DNA from: Streptoalloteichus tenebrarius
GTDB lineage: Bacteria; Actinomycetota; Actinomycetes; Mycobacteriales; Pseudonocardiaceae
Direction: 5' to 3'
Assembly: GCF_024171885.1 (NCBI RefSeq)
Contig: NZ_JAMTCP010000004.1
Span: forward strand, 62,001 to 126,000
DNA: 64,000 nt
Part shown: in pieces, positions 17,393 through 26,432 of the stretch
How the letters are laid out: each line of letters begins with the position of its first letter
How positions within the stretch are numbered: the stretch's first letter is position 1
Notes under the pieces: generated by a model
Told to the model about the DNA's origin: nothing
Database searches by the model: none
What the model saw: the letters and a program-made list of their open reading frames with translations, nothing else
Made by a program: the position numbers and the translations under genes

Positions 17393-19270
17393 TCACAGGG
17401 TGCGCTGCAAGCGGTCGGACATCAGCCTGACGAAGCGCGAGGCGTCGGTCAGCTCGCCGCCCTCGGCCAGCAGGGCCATCCCGTAGATCAGCTCGACGGT
17501 GTCGGCGAGGTCGGCCCGGTCGGTGTCGTCCGACGTCTCGTCGAACGCCTTGCGCAGGCCGGTCACCAGCGGGTGCGTGGGGTTGAGCTCCAGGATCCGC
17601 TTGATCTTCGGCAGTTCCTGGCCCATCGCGCGGTACATCTTCTCCAGCGTCGGGGTCAGGTCGTACGTGTCGCCGACGACGCAGGCCGGGGAGGTGGTGA
17701 GGCGGGAGGACAGCCGCACCTGCTTCACGTGGTCGGCGAGGGTCGTGGTCATCCAGGCCAGCAGGTCGGCGAAGTCCTTCTCCCGCTCCGCGGTCGCGGA
17801 CCTCTCCTCCTCGGACTCCAGGTCGACCTGGCCCTTGGCCACCGACTGGAACCGCCGGCCCTCGAACTCGGGCACGGCGTCGACCCACATCTCGTCGATC
17901 GGGTCGGTGAGGATGAGCACCTCCAGGCCCTTGGCCCGCAACGCCTCCAGGTGCGGAGACCGCTCCACGGTCGCCCGCGAGTCGCCGGTCATGTAGTAGA
18001 TGACCTGCTGGTCCTCCTTCATCCGCTCCACGTACTGCGCCAACGTCGTCGGCGTCTCGGGGGAGTGCGTGGAGGCGAAGGAGCAGATGCCCAGGATCGC
18101 CTCGCGGTTGTCTGGGTCGCTGAGCAGGCCCTCCTTGACCGCGGCGCCCAGCTCGCGCCAGAACGTCGCGTAGGCGTCGGGCTTCTCGGTCATCATTGTC
18201 TTGACGGTCGACAGCACCTTCTTGACCAGGCGGCGACGCATCAACTGGATGTGCCGGTCCTGCTGGAGGATCTCCCGCGAGACGTTCAGCGACAGGTCCT
18301 GCGCGTCGACGACGCCCTTGACGAACCGCAGGTACTCCGGCATGAGCGCCTCGCAGTCGTCCATGATGAAGACGCGCTTGACGTAGAGCTGCACGCCGCG
18401 CTTGCGCTCCCGCATGAACAGGTCCAGCGGCGCCTGCGACGGCAGGAACAGCAACGCCTGGTACTCGAACGTGCCCTCGGCTTGGACGCGGATCGTCTCC
18501 AGCGGCTTGTTCCAGTCGTGGCTGATGTGCCGGTAGAACTCGACGTACTCGTCCTCCGTCACCTCGCTGGAGGGACGGGCCCACAGCGCCTTGCGGGAGT
18601 TGATCGTGGTCGGCTCGCCGCCGTCCTCGGGCACCAGCCGGATCGGCCAGGTGATGAAGTCCGAGTACCGCTGGACGATCTCGGTGATCTTCGCGTGCGA
18701 GGTGTAGTCGGCGAGGTGGTCCTCCTCGTCCGCGGGCTTGAGGTGCAGGGTGACCGCGGTGCCCTGCGGCGCGTCCGGGGCCGAGTCGATCGTGTAGGTG
18801 CTCTCGCCGGTGGACTCCCAGCGCACCCCCTCCGCCGAGTTCGGGTGGCGCGTCACGAGGGTGACCCGGTCGGCGACCATGAAGGTCGAGTAGAAGCCGA
18901 CGCCGAACTGCCCGATCAGGTCACGGGAGGCGGCGGCGTCCCGCGAGTCCTGGAGCTTGCGCAGGAACTCGGCGGTGCCGGACCTGGCGATCGTGCCGAT
19001 CAGGTCGACGACCTGGTCGCGGGTCATCCCGATGCCGTTGTCGCGGACGGTGAGGGTGCGGTGTTCCTTGTCGATCTCGATGGCGATGTGGAGGTCGGAG
19101 AGGTCGGCCGACAGCTCCTTGTCGCGGAACGACTCCAGCCGCAGCTTGTCCAGCGCGTCCGAGGCGTTGGAGATCAGCTCGCGCAGGAAGGTGTCCTTGT
19201 TCGAGTAGATCGAGTGGATCATCAGCTTCAGGAGCTGACGCGCCTCCGACTGGAACTCCAGTGTTTCCAC
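17393..19270 (-). CDS. htpG: Molecular chaperone HtpG (Hsp90)
   Basis: 625 residues from a GTG behind GGAGG. The GHKL ATPase domain shows ELISNASDALDKLR (N-box), VRDNGIGMT (G1), and GQFGVGFYSTFMVADRV (G2/lid). The middle domain carries the catalytic-loop region and the C-terminal dimer domain is complete. Length matches bacterial HtpG. It is an ATP-dependent cytosolic chaperone. It stands alone; no HSP operator was picked out. Confidence 0.97.
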   Translation of the reverse strand: METLEFQSEARQLLKLMIHSIYSNKDTFLRELISNASDALDKLRLESFRDKELSADLSDLHIAIEIDKEHRTLTVRDNGIGMTRDQVVDLIGTIARSGTAEFLRKLQDSRDAAASRDLIGQFGVGFYSTFMVADRVTLVTRHPNSAEGVRWESTGESTYTIDSAPDAPQGTAVTLHLKPADEEDHLADYTSHAKITEIVQRYSDFITWPIRLVPEDGGEPTTINSRKALWARPSSEVTEDEYVEFYRHISHDWNKPLETIRVQAEGTFEYQALLFLPSQAPLDLFMRERKRGVQLYVKRVFIMDDCEALMPEYLRFVKGVVDAQDLSLNVSREILQQDRHIQLMRRRLVKKVLSTVKTMMTEKPDAYATFWRELGAAVKEGLLSDPDNREAILGICSFASTHSPETPTTLAQYVERMKEDQQVIYYMTGDSRATVERSPHLEALRAKGLEVLILTDPIDEMWVDAVPEFEGRRFQSVAKGQVDLESEEERSATAEREKDFADLLAWMTTTLADHVKQVRLSSRLTTSPACVVGDTYDLTPTLEKMYRAMGQELPKIKRILELNPTHPLVTGLRKAFDETSDDTDRADLADTVELIYGMALLAEGGELTDASRFVRLMSDRLQRTL

Positions 19271-19446
19271 GGGCCTCCGTCCCCTCAGGTTCGGTCACGA
19301 GACGACCCTGCATCGTATCGATCCGCGGCGCTCCGTCGCCGCCTCGCCCTGCCGTGCCGGGGCGGCGGCGAGGCCTGGTGGGGGTGCCCCACCCGGGCGG
19401 GGGCGAGGGGCGGGAGGGGGTGGACGGCATACAACGTGGCCCTTCG

Positions 19447-19539
19447 GCTACTGCCAGGCGGAGACCGCCGCCCGCCTGCGTACGAGCCGGAAGGCGGTGG
19501 AGATGCTTCTGTACCGGAGCCGACGGGAGGTGGCGTGAC
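19447..19539 (+). pseudogene. C-terminal relic of an ECF sigma factor
   Basis: 31 codons read GYCQAETAARLRTSRKAVEM then LLYRSRREVA and stop. This is the region 4.2 helix-turn-helix of ECF sigma factors (usual form YxEIAxxLGxSxxxVxxxLxRAR). Nothing upstream continues it. Confidence 0.5.
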
Positions 19540-19562
19540 GCGTGCCCGACGTGTCGCGGTGG

Positions 19563-19891
19563 TTAGTCGGGCTGGAGGGCGAGGAACAGGAAGCTCGGGG
19601 CGGTGCCCCGGTCGGGCAGCGCCGCGAACAGGGGACCTGGTCCGCGACCGGCGTCGGGGACCCGCCGGCCGTGACGTCCCCGGCCAGGGCCTGGGTGGTC
19701 GACTGTTCGTCGTAGGCGTTGTTGAGGCTGGTCTTGTTCTTGGCCGAATACGCCTCGGCGAGGCTGTCAATCGTCATTGATTCGAGCTGGATCGTGGGCA
19801 GTCGGGGTGGCGTGTCCTGCGCGCGCCGGGACACTTCCCGGACGAATGCCTCCGCTGCGGTCTTGATGACGGCGGGCTGGGGGCTCTTCAT
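19563..19891 (-). pseudogene. Frameshifted hypothetical protein gene
   Basis: From the ATG at 19891 the frame reads MKSPQPAVIKTAAEAFVREV, RLPTIQLESMTIDSLAEAYS, STTQALAGDVTAGG to DQVP. The sensible continuation is in another frame: PLFAALPDRGTAPSFLFLAL then QPD and TAA at 19563. The 329-base span is not a multiple of three, so one indel near 19636 explains it. Family unknown; possibly a small substrate-like or regulatory protein. Confidence 0.4.
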
Positions 19892-19903
19892 GGGGAGCGG
19901 TGT

Positions 19904-20085
19904 GGGAACCCCGACGGCAAGCCCGTGCTCATTGTCCACGGTGTGCCGGGCTCAGGATGCGACGTCCATGCGGGCGGTTGACCCTGACCGGTTCCAGCTC
20001 GTGCTCTTCGACCAGCGCGGGTGCGGCCGGAGCCCCCGCGCGCGAGCGATCCCGCCACGGACATGCGGCACAACGCGTCCCGGAG
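19904..20085 (+). pseudogene. N-terminal relic of a proline iminopeptidase-like hydrolase
   Basis: Three frames in turn read NPDGKPVLIVHGVPGSGCD, then RAVDPDRFQLVLFDQRGCGRS, then PRASDPATDMRHN. Together they are the N-terminal oxyanion-hole region (HGGPG) and FDQRGCGRS of alpha/beta-hydrolase-fold prolyl aminopeptidases. Two frameshifts and loss of the rest make it non-functional. Confidence 0.6.
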
Positions 20086-20318
20086 ATCGTCATCTCCGGG
20101 TGACGGCCACGCTGCGGCGGAAGTCGGCTGGCTGTACCTGGTGCATGGACGTCTCCGCCTGAGTCGTCCGGTCGGGACGGCGTGGGAGCTGGGGTGGGGC
20201 CTGGCACGCCTCGAAGCGTGCGACGACGGCGGCGGCCGGGCGCACCACCCAGGGCTTGGGTGTGTCGGGGATGCGGGCATGCCTGGGTGGGGCGTCCGGG
20301 TGGCGGGTGTGGGGGGTG

Positions 20319-20807
20319 TCAGCGGGGCAGGACGGCTTCGATGGCTGTGGTGACCTCGTCGGCGTCCGGGTCCGTCTGGGGTGCGAAGCGTGCGGCGACG
20401 GTGCCGTCGGGGGCGATGAGGAACTTCTCGAAGTTCCAGCGGACCTCGCCGTGGTAGCCGTCGGCTCCGGTGGCGTGGACGAGCTCGGCGTAGAGGGGGT
20501 GTCGGGTCTCGCCAAGCACGTCGATCTTCTGCGTCATCGGGAAGGTGACGCCGTAGGTGGTGGAGCAGAACGTGGCGATCTCCTCGGGGGTGCCGGGTTC
20601 CTCGCCCATGAACTGGTTGCAGGGCACGCCCAGGACGGTGAAGCCGCGTGGTGCGTAGCGCCGCTGGAGGTCCTCCAGGGCCGCGTACTGCGGGGTCAGG
20701 CCGCATCGGGACGCGACGTTGACGATCAGTACCGCGCGGCCCCGGTACTGGGCGAGGTGGGCGGGGCCGCCGGTGAGGGCGTCGATCTCGACGTCGAAGA
20801 CGGACAT
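20319..20807 (-). CDS. Glutathione peroxidase-family thiol peroxidase
   Basis: 162 residues. NVASRCGLTPQY carries the peroxidatic residue as cysteine (C35) rather than selenocysteine. The partner residues are Q65 in CNQF and W124-N125 in WNFEKFLI, completing the Cys-Gln-Trp-Asn tetrad. The second conserved GPx motif lies at residues 58-65. Such bacterial enzymes usually use thioredoxin or mycothiol-linked reductants against lipid hydroperoxides. Monocistronic. Confidence 0.92.
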   Translation of the reverse strand: MSVFDVEIDALTGGPAHLAQYRGRAVLIVNVASRCGLTPQYAALEDLQRRYAPRGFTVLGVPCNQFMGEEPGTPEEIATFCSTTYGVTFPMTQKIDVLGETRHPLYAELVHATGADGYHGEVRWNFEKFLIAPDGTVAARFAPQTDPDADEVTTAIEAVLPR

Positions 20808-20875
20808 GTCACTCCTTGGCGTCGGGTGGCTGCTACCGGATTCTGGTCACGTCCGGGGCCGGTTGTGATCGCGCG

Positions 20876-21454
20876 TCAGTATCGGTGGTGCAGGTGAGCG
20901 AATCGGGCTGGGTCCACGGCGGCCAGGTCGGTCATCAACGCGATCACCGCTGCCCCGCCGGGGGTTCGGTGGACGGTGGCGTCCAGCGCTGTGGGGAGGG
21001 GCGGCAGCGGCGAGTGGCGGCCGGTGTCGAGGTGGGTCAACCAGCCCAGCCACTCGGGCCAGGAGCCCGGCGGCGGTGGGGTGGCGTCCGAGTCGGGGTC
21101 GGCGATCTCGGGCCGGATCTGTTCCCACGACAGTTCGTCCTCGACACGGCCGAACACCGCGCCCGTCTCGTCGGCGATGGCGATCCACGGTTCGGTGAGC
21201 AGTCGGTGGAGTCGCCGGAACGGTTGAGCCTGGGGCCCGGGGGATCGCCAGCAGTGGCAGGAGTCCAACGACAGGGTCACGCCGTCCCAGCCGCTGGCAT
21301 CGCCGGGCGTGGTCAACAGCCAGACGTCCACCTCGGATCGGTTCCCCAGGTTGGTGTTGGGGGTTTCTGTCGTGATGCCGCCCCGAGCCCTTCCACCCTT
21401 CGGAGCGGACCTGCGCTCGCCCGTGGTGATCGTCTGTGGGTAGGGCGCATCCAC
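20876..21454 (-). CDS. Hypothetical protein
   Basis: 192 residues. A low-complexity N-terminus precedes a compact part from about VDVWLLTTPGDASGW. The C-terminal part is rich in Trp and Pro (PPPPGSWPEWLGWLTHL) and ends in an alpha-helical segment. No signal peptide or membrane helix. I do not recognise the family; an internal start near residue 41 is possible. It lies between glutathione peroxidase and a MarR/GbsR regulator, all on the minus strand but with separate spacing. Confidence 0.45.
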   Translation of the reverse strand: MDAPYPQTITTGERRSAPKGGRARGGITTETPNTNLGNRSEVDVWLLTTPGDASGWDGVTLSLDSCHCWRSPGPQAQPFRRLHRLLTEPWIAIADETGAVFGRVEDELSWEQIRPEIADPDSDATPPPPGSWPEWLGWLTHLDTGRHSPLPPLPTALDATVHRTPGGAAVIALMTDLAAVDPARFAHLHHRY

Positions 21455-21483
21455 GGCTCACCTGACCTGCGAGCGCACCAGCC

Positions 21484-22251
21484 TCAGCCTCGATGTTCGC
21501 GGTCCGGGTCCGGCTCGACGTCGGTGGCGGCCGAGGGCGCTTGGGGCTTGGTGTGCAGGACCTCGCGGGCCTGTTCGGCCGCGCGGATGAGGCTGTCGCG
21601 GATGAAGTCGAGGAAGCGGGCGATGTTCTCCATGCGGGTGGCGGCCGGGGTTCCGGGTCCGAGGACGGTGACGCCCTGGCGTGCGATCGTGATCAACTGG
21701 GCGTTGGCCTGGGCGCTGGCCATCACCGACTGGTACCAGACGTCGTTGTCGACGACGTACCGGTCGCGGCGGTGCTCGTCGCGTTCCCGGCGGACCAGGT
21801 CCTGGCTCTCCAGGTACGCGATCGCCTTGGAGATCGACGCCGGGCTCACCCGGAGGCGTTGGACCAGCTCGGACGCGGTGAGGCTGCCCGCGTCGGTGAG
21901 GGTGAGGCAGGCCAGCACCCGGGCCATCATCTTCGGCATGCCGGACTGGATGAGGACGGTGGTGAACGTCTCCTCGTACTCGCGCACGGCCTCGGCGTCG
22001 CGCCCGTGAGCCTGCGCCGGCGCCTCCGGCCCCGGGGACACGGGCCTGCGGCGCCGGTGGGCGCGGTGCTCGGTGGCGAGGTGGGCCAGGTCGGCGCGGT
22101 AGGCGGTGGGGCCGCCGTTGCGCATCACCTCACGCGTGATCGTCGAGGTGGGGCGGTCGAGGCGTCGGGCGATCTCCGCGTAGGCGAGCCCGTCGGCCAG
22201 GCCCAGCGCGATCTGCTGACGTTCCTGCTGGGTGAGCCTGCCTCCCGGCAT
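21484..22251 (-). CDS. GbsR/MarR-type regulator with extra N-terminal helix-turn-helix
   Basis: 255 residues from an ATG behind GGAGGAG. The N-terminus (LTQQERQQIALGLADGLAYA then EIARRLDRPTSTITREV) is a resolvase/IS30-like helix-turn-helix. A MarR/GbsR winged helix follows (LTASELVQRLRVSPASISKA, then YLESQDLVRRERDEHRRDRY). It diverges from the DUF4097 gene at 22478 with several TTGCAA palindromes between, so it very likely controls that gene and itself. Confidence 0.82.
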   Translation of the reverse strand: MPGGRLTQQERQQIALGLADGLAYAEIARRLDRPTSTITREVMRNGGPTAYRADLAHLATEHRAHRRRRPVSPGPEAPAQAHGRDAEAVREYEETFTTVLIQSGMPKMMARVLACLTLTDAGSLTASELVQRLRVSPASISKAIAYLESQDLVRRERDEHRRDRYVVDNDVWYQSVMASAQANAQLITIARQGVTVLGPGTPAATRMENIARFLDFIRDSLIRAAEQAREVLHTKPQAPSAATDVEPDPDREHRG

Positions 22252-22302
22252 CGCGATCTCCTCCGTGGGTCCCTCGGGGCGCCAGCCTAGCGTTCACTCT
22301 CA

Positions 22303-22441
22303 GTTCATTGCAACGAACGTGGCCGTGTTGTTGCGTTAGGCGACAGGGTCATTGCAACAATCTTACGTCATCTGCCTGGGTAAACTCTGGAACTTCGCAA
22401 CGGACGTGTTGTTCGGATCGTGAAACGCAACGTAGCGTTTC
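22303..22441. promoter_or_regulatory. Operator cluster between GbsR-type regulator and DUF4097 gene
   Basis: GTTCATTGCAACGAAC (22303-22318) is palindromic except for one pair. ATTGCAAC recurs at 22351-22358, and GTTGTTGCGTT and TTCGCAACGGAC are related half sites. A second palindrome, GAAACGCAACGTAGCGTTTC (22422-22441), has one mismatched pair. The sites fill the 226-base divergent intergenic space. Confidence 0.6.
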
Positions 22442-22477
22442 CGGTGCCAGAAACAAGCGAGACACCGGGAGAACACG

Positions 22478-23140
22478 ATGCGGAAGTTCACCACCCCCAC
22501 CCCGATCACCACCGTCCTGGACATCCCCGCCGGGCGCGTCCAGGTCATCGCCGCCGACCGGGCCGACACCGCGGTCGAGGTCCTGCCCTCGGACGCCGGT
22601 AAGCGCCGCGACGTGAAGGCGGCCGAGGAGACGACCGTCGAGTACGCCGACGGCGTCCTGCGGATCGTGGCCTCGGCGAAGAACCAGATCCTCGGCCCCT
22701 CCGGCTCGCTTGAGGTGACCGTCCAACTGCCCACCGGGTCCCACGTCGAGGCGAAGGTGGCCAGCGCCGAGTTCCGGGGCGTCGGACGGCTCGGTGACGT
22801 CGTGGTGGAGGGCGCGCACGGCCAGGTCAAGCTCGACGAGGCCGCCAGCCTGCGCCTGACCACCGCCGCCGGCGACGTCACGGTCGGCCGCCTCACCGGC
22901 CCCGCCCAGATCAGCACCGGCAAGGGCGACATCCGCATCGACGAGGCCGTGCGCGGCACCGTCGTGCTGCGCACCCAGGCCGGCGACGTGTCGGTCGGCG
23001 CCGCCGCCGGGGTCTCGGCCTCCCTGGACGCCGGCACCTCCTACGGCCGCATCAGCAACGCCCTCAGGAACGACGGCGCCGCCGACCTGACCATCCAGGC
23101 GACCACCGCCTACGGCGACATCACCGCCCGCAGCCTCTGA
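22478..23140 (+). CDS. DUF4097-family beta-repeat protein
   Basis: 220 residues from an ATG behind GGGAG. Short repeated strands with GDVTVGR, GKGDIRIDEA, AGDVSVGAA and YGDITARS fit the right-handed beta-helix-like DUF4097 fold. No signal peptide. In actinobacteria such genes often pair with an adjacent HTH regulator, as here. Biochemical role is unknown. Confidence 0.85.
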   Translation: MRKFTTPTPITTVLDIPAGRVQVIAADRADTAVEVLPSDAGKRRDVKAAEETTVEYADGVLRIVASAKNQILGPSGSLEVTVQLPTGSHVEAKVASAEFRGVGRLGDVVVEGAHGQVKLDEAASLRLTTAAGDVTVGRLTGPAQISTGKGDIRIDEAVRGTVVLRTQAGDVSVGAAAGVSASLDAGTSYGRISNALRNDGAADLTIQATTAYGDITARSL

Positions 23141-23251
23141 GCGACAGCAGCCCCGACCAAGCCCGCTACCGGCTTCAGGCCCAGCTCGCCGACGCCACGA
23201 ACGCCGCGACGGGACCCGAAGACCGAACACCGCACACCTTGGAGATTCGTC

Positions 23252-24481
23252 ATGGACAACGGCAACAGCGGCTTCTCCCCGTCGGGGCTGCGCAGGATGC
23301 GCGACGCGCTCGCCCGGCACGTCGACTCCGGGAAGATCCCCGGGCTCGTCGCCCTGGTCAGCCGAGGCGACCAGACGCACGTCGAGGCGATCGGGACGAC
23401 GCGCCACGACGGGGGCACGCCGATGCGCCGGGACACGATCTTCCGAATGGCCTCCACGTCCAAGCCGGTCGCGATGGCGGCGGCGATGGCCCTGGTGGAC
23501 GAGTGCCGGCTGCGGCTGGACGACCCGGTGGAGCCGTGGCTGCCCGAACTGGCCGACCGGCGGGTCCTGAGGCGGCTCGACGGCCCACTGGAGGACACCG
23601 TGCCGGCGCGCCGGCCGATCACCGTGCGGGACCTGCTGTCCTCCACGTTCGGGCTCGGCGTCGACCTGACGGCGCTGGGCTCCCCGATCATGAACGCGGT
23701 CTTCGGGTCGGGCGTGTTCACCCAGGGCGCGGAGCCGGCGCCCGAGCCGGACGAGTGGATGCGCCGCCTCGGCACGCTCCCACTGACGCACCAGCCGGGC
23801 GAGCGCTGGCAGTACCACATCAGCCACGACGTGCTCGGCGTGCTCGTCGCCCGGGTCACGGGCCAGCCGTTCGAGACCTTCCTGCGTGAGCGCGTCCTGG
23901 ACCCGCTGGGGATGGGGGACACCGGTTTCCACGTGCCCGCCGGCAAGATCGACCGGCTGCCGCCCAGCTACGCGCCCGACCCGCGGACCGGGGAGTTCCA
24001 CGTGTGGGACGAGCCGGCGAGCGGGCAGTACAGCCAGCCTCCGGCGTTCCCGTCCGGCGGCGGGGGTCTGGTCTCCACAGTGGACGACTACCTCGCCTAC
24101 TTCCGGATGCTGCTGAACCACGGCACGCACGGAACCGAGCGAATCCTGTCCCGGCCCGCCGTCGAGCTGATGACCACCAACCGCCTTACGCCCGAGCAGC
24201 AGGCCGCCCGGGACACCATGGCCCGCAACAACGTCCACGTGTCGTTCGGCCAAGGGCTGCACGGCGGTTGGGGCTTCGGGATGGCGGTGCGCACCTATCG
24301 CGGTGACTACGCGTCCATCGGCCAGTTCGGCTGGGACGGCGGAACCGGCACCACGGCCTACGCCGACCCGGACAAGCGGCTCGTCGGAATCCTGCTCACC
24401 CAGATCGGCATGACCACCCCCGACTCGGCGCGGCTCATCCACGACTTCTGGACCACCCTCTACCAGGCGATCGACGACTGA
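23252..24481 (+). CDS. Serine hydrolase, beta-lactamase/penicillin-binding-protein fold
   Basis: 409 residues, no signal peptide. The SxxK motif is STSK in FRMASTSKP, with Ser as predicted nucleophile. The second motif is YHIS in RWQYHISHDVLG (YxN variant). The C-terminal GGTGTTAY takes the KTG/HxG position. Resembles class C beta-lactamase-like esterases (EstB type). Substrate unknown. It follows the DUF4097 gene by 111 bases and precedes a second serine hydrolase, perhaps one regulon. Confidence 0.85.
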   Translation: MDNGNSGFSPSGLRRMRDALARHVDSGKIPGLVALVSRGDQTHVEAIGTTRHDGGTPMRRDTIFRMASTSKPVAMAAAMALVDECRLRLDDPVEPWLPELADRRVLRRLDGPLEDTVPARRPITVRDLLSSTFGLGVDLTALGSPIMNAVFGSGVFTQGAEPAPEPDEWMRRLGTLPLTHQPGERWQYHISHDVLGVLVARVTGQPFETFLRERVLDPLGMGDTGFHVPAGKIDRLPPSYAPDPRTGEFHVWDEPASGQYSQPPAFPSGGGGLVSTVDDYLAYFRMLLNHGTHGTERILSRPAVELMTTNRLTPEQQAARDTMARNNVHVSFGQGLHGGWGFGMAVRTYRGDYASIGQFGWDGGTGTTAYADPDKRLVGILLTQIGMTTPDSARLIHDFWTTLYQAIDD

Positions 24482-24582
24482 CGCCCGGCACGCGCCCCGA
24501 CACACCCTCCCTTCACGACAGCCGCCAGACCCGGCAGCCGAACCCCCGACGACTTCCCACCGCATTTCTCAGGAGCACAACC

Positions 24583-25734
24583 ATGTCTACCTCCGTGACC
24601 GACCAGAACGAGTTCGTCCCCAAGGTTGAGCAGGACCGCCCGGAGTTGCGGAAGGCCATCCAGGAGATCGTCGACTCCGGTTTCGTCGGGGTGCAGCTCC
24701 GCGTGCACGACGAGCGGGGCGAGTGGGTCGGCAGCGCCGGGCTGCGCGAGCTGGGCGGGACCGACGCGCCCCCGACCAACGGGCGGGTCCGCGCCGGCAG
24801 CAACACCAAGACGTTCACCGCGGCCCTGGTGCTGCGACTGGTGGCCGAGGGCAGGATCGGGCTGGACAGCCCGGTCGACGACCACCTGCCCGAGTTCGGG
24901 CTGGACCGGCGGATCACGACGCGGATGCTGCTCCAGCACACCAGCGGGGTGTTCAACTTCACCGGCGAGTACTACGACGACGGCACGGTCGTGCCCGGAA
25001 TCGCCTGGCAGGGCAAGGAGTGGGTGGACAACCGCTTCACCACCCACCGGCCGGAGGAGCTGGTGCGGCTGGCGTTGTCCAAGCCGGCGCGGTTCGAGCC
25101 GGGGACGGACTGGAGTTACTCCAACACCAACTACGTCATCGCCAGGCTGCTGGTCGAGAAGGCCACCGGCCGCCCGTTCGCCGAGGAGATGCGGCGGCTG
25201 GTCCTGGAGCCGCTCGGGCTGTCGGACACCGTGGTGCCGGACGCCTCGCCGGAGATCGCCGAGCCGCACGCCCACGCCTACTACCGGTACGAGGACGCCG
25301 GCCAGCAGAGGACCGTCGACGTCACCCGCCAGAACCCCTCCTGGATCTCCACCGGCGGCGACATGATCTCGACCACCCAGGACCTCCACACGTTCATCTC
25401 GGCGCTCCTGGGCGGCCGGCTCCTGCCCGCCCCGCTGCTGGCCGAGATGTGCCGGCCACATCCCAAGTCCGGCTACGGCCTGGGGGTGTTCGTGCAGGAC
25501 ACCGGCTGCGGTGGCACCGTCATCACCCACAACGGCGGCATCTCCGGCCACGCCGCGCTGATGTACAGCACGCCGGACGGCGGCAGGACCCTGACCGCCG
25601 CGCTGAACTACGTGGACGACGCCGCGATGTCCCTGGCCGAGGCGTTCCAGAAGGCGACGCGCAGGCTCGTCCAGGAGGTCTTCTGCTGCGGGCAGGCCGG
25701 ATCGGGCGGTGACGCGGCCCAGCCGACGAGCTGA
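24583..25734 (+). CDS. Serine hydrolase similar to D-Ala-D-Ala carboxypeptidase
   Basis: 383 residues from an ATG behind CAGGAG. SxxK is SNTK (RAGSNTKTFTAALVLRLVAE), YxN is YSN in DWSYSNTNYVIARLLVE, and HNGGISGH takes the KTG position. This set matches Streptomyces R61-type DD-peptidases and related esterases. No clear signal peptide is present, so an intracellular esterase-like role is possible. Same strand as the preceding hydrolase with a 101-base gap. Confidence 0.87.
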   Translation: MSTSVTDQNEFVPKVEQDRPELRKAIQEIVDSGFVGVQLRVHDERGEWVGSAGLRELGGTDAPPTNGRVRAGSNTKTFTAALVLRLVAEGRIGLDSPVDDHLPEFGLDRRITTRMLLQHTSGVFNFTGEYYDDGTVVPGIAWQGKEWVDNRFTTHRPEELVRLALSKPARFEPGTDWSYSNTNYVIARLLVEKATGRPFAEEMRRLVLEPLGLSDTVVPDASPEIAEPHAHAYYRYEDAGQQRTVDVTRQNPSWISTGGDMISTTQDLHTFISALLGGRLLPAPLLAEMCRPHPKSGYGLGVFVQDTGCGGTVITHNGGISGHAALMYSTPDGGRTLTAALNYVDDAAMSLAEAFQKATRRLVQEVFCCGQAGSGGDAAQPTS

Positions 25735-26167
25735 CCCGAACAGGAAGAAGCACGAGGGAGGGGCGGGCCGATGTCCGCCCCCCTTGTGTGGAGTGGCCGG
25801 GCACCGACATGTTCTGACCGCTGCCTCCCATGTTCCACTGTTGGACGCGGCCGTGCCACGGCCCAGGACGCAGGTCGACGAAAAGATGGACAAGTTCGAA
25901 GTACGGGGGAAGCAGTTGTCCTGATCTGTCGGGATCCTCCCTGACGGTGCCCAGACGCCACCATGTGATGAGAGTGTCGGGGAGCCTGTCCTCGATGCCG
26001 TCTGCCGGGGCTTGGCTGTCCTTCTCTGGGGTAGGTGACGTGACCTGGTGAAACGTCGCGGGGGCTGGTTCCCGTTGCCAGGACGTGATGTCTCGCCATG
26101 CTTGTCGGACAGGATCGGTCCTGTCTTCGTCGGGCAACACGGCCGGCACCCTGATTGGGCACCTCAT
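25523..26167 (-). CDS. Doubtful hypothetical ORF overlapping the serine hydrolase 3' end
   Basis: 214 codons. The first ~135 residues look coding: RVPAVLPDEDRTDPVRQAWR, then DRLPDTLITWWRLGTVREDP, then LVHLFVDLRPGPWHGRVQQW. After that it becomes Arg/Pro/Ser-rich over the serine hydrolase on the other strand, so a natural stop may have been lost. No ribosome site. Possibly a degraded immunity-like gene; no family assigned. Confidence 0.25.
   Translation of the reverse strand: MRCPIRVPAVLPDEDRTDPVRQAWRDITSWQREPAPATFHQVTSPTPEKDSQAPADGIEDRLPDTLITWWRLGTVREDPDRSGQLLPPYFELVHLFVDLRPGPWHGRVQQWNMGGSGQNMSVPGHSTQGGRTSARPSLVLLPVRVSSSAGPRHRPIRPARSRRPPGRACASPSGTPRPGTSRRRPRSSARRSGSCRRPACCTSARRGRRCRRCG
25755..25787 (+). 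terminator. G/C hairpin after the serine hydrolase
   Basis: A GGGAGGGGCGG run pairs with CCGCCCCCCTTG across an 8-base loop, starting about 20 bases after the stop at 25734. Confidence 0.6.
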
Positions 26168-26432
26168 GTGCGCTGGACGGCGGCGGTCGATGGGGCCGGT
26201 GTTCTGTCAGGCCCACGCCGCCTTCTCCATCGCTGCCTGGAGGGATTCCCCAAGTCGCTGGGTCATCCAGCCCAGCGCCTTCCGCCCCGCCCTACCTGCC
26301 AGAAGGCGCAGTTCGAGAGAACTCTGACAGCTTTTTTGTGACCGGTGTCACAGCGGCTTGTCTCGTTGTGTTCGGTTCGACACGCTCCGTCCGGCTCGTC
26401 CCAAATGGGTAACTGGGGGACCAGGGGGAGTT
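25788..26432. other. Intergenic stretch upstream of the HAD operon
   Basis: Apart from the doubtful minus-strand frame, no gene is supported. The end is AT-richer (a T6 run at 26332-26337), and TGACCGGTGTCA at 26339-26350 is a perfect 12-base palindrome. It probably carries the operon promoter and an operator. Confidence 0.4.

Noticed and set aside
17288-19780. A very long plus-strand open frame (over 800 codons)
   Set aside because: It is antisense to htpG, Arg/Gly/Val-rich and has no motif; such shadow frames are common at this G+C.
22422-22441. parS or DnaA box in the GAAACGC...GCGTTTC palindrome
   Set aside because: Centre and arms differ from parS; the position before DUF4097 fits a local operator better.
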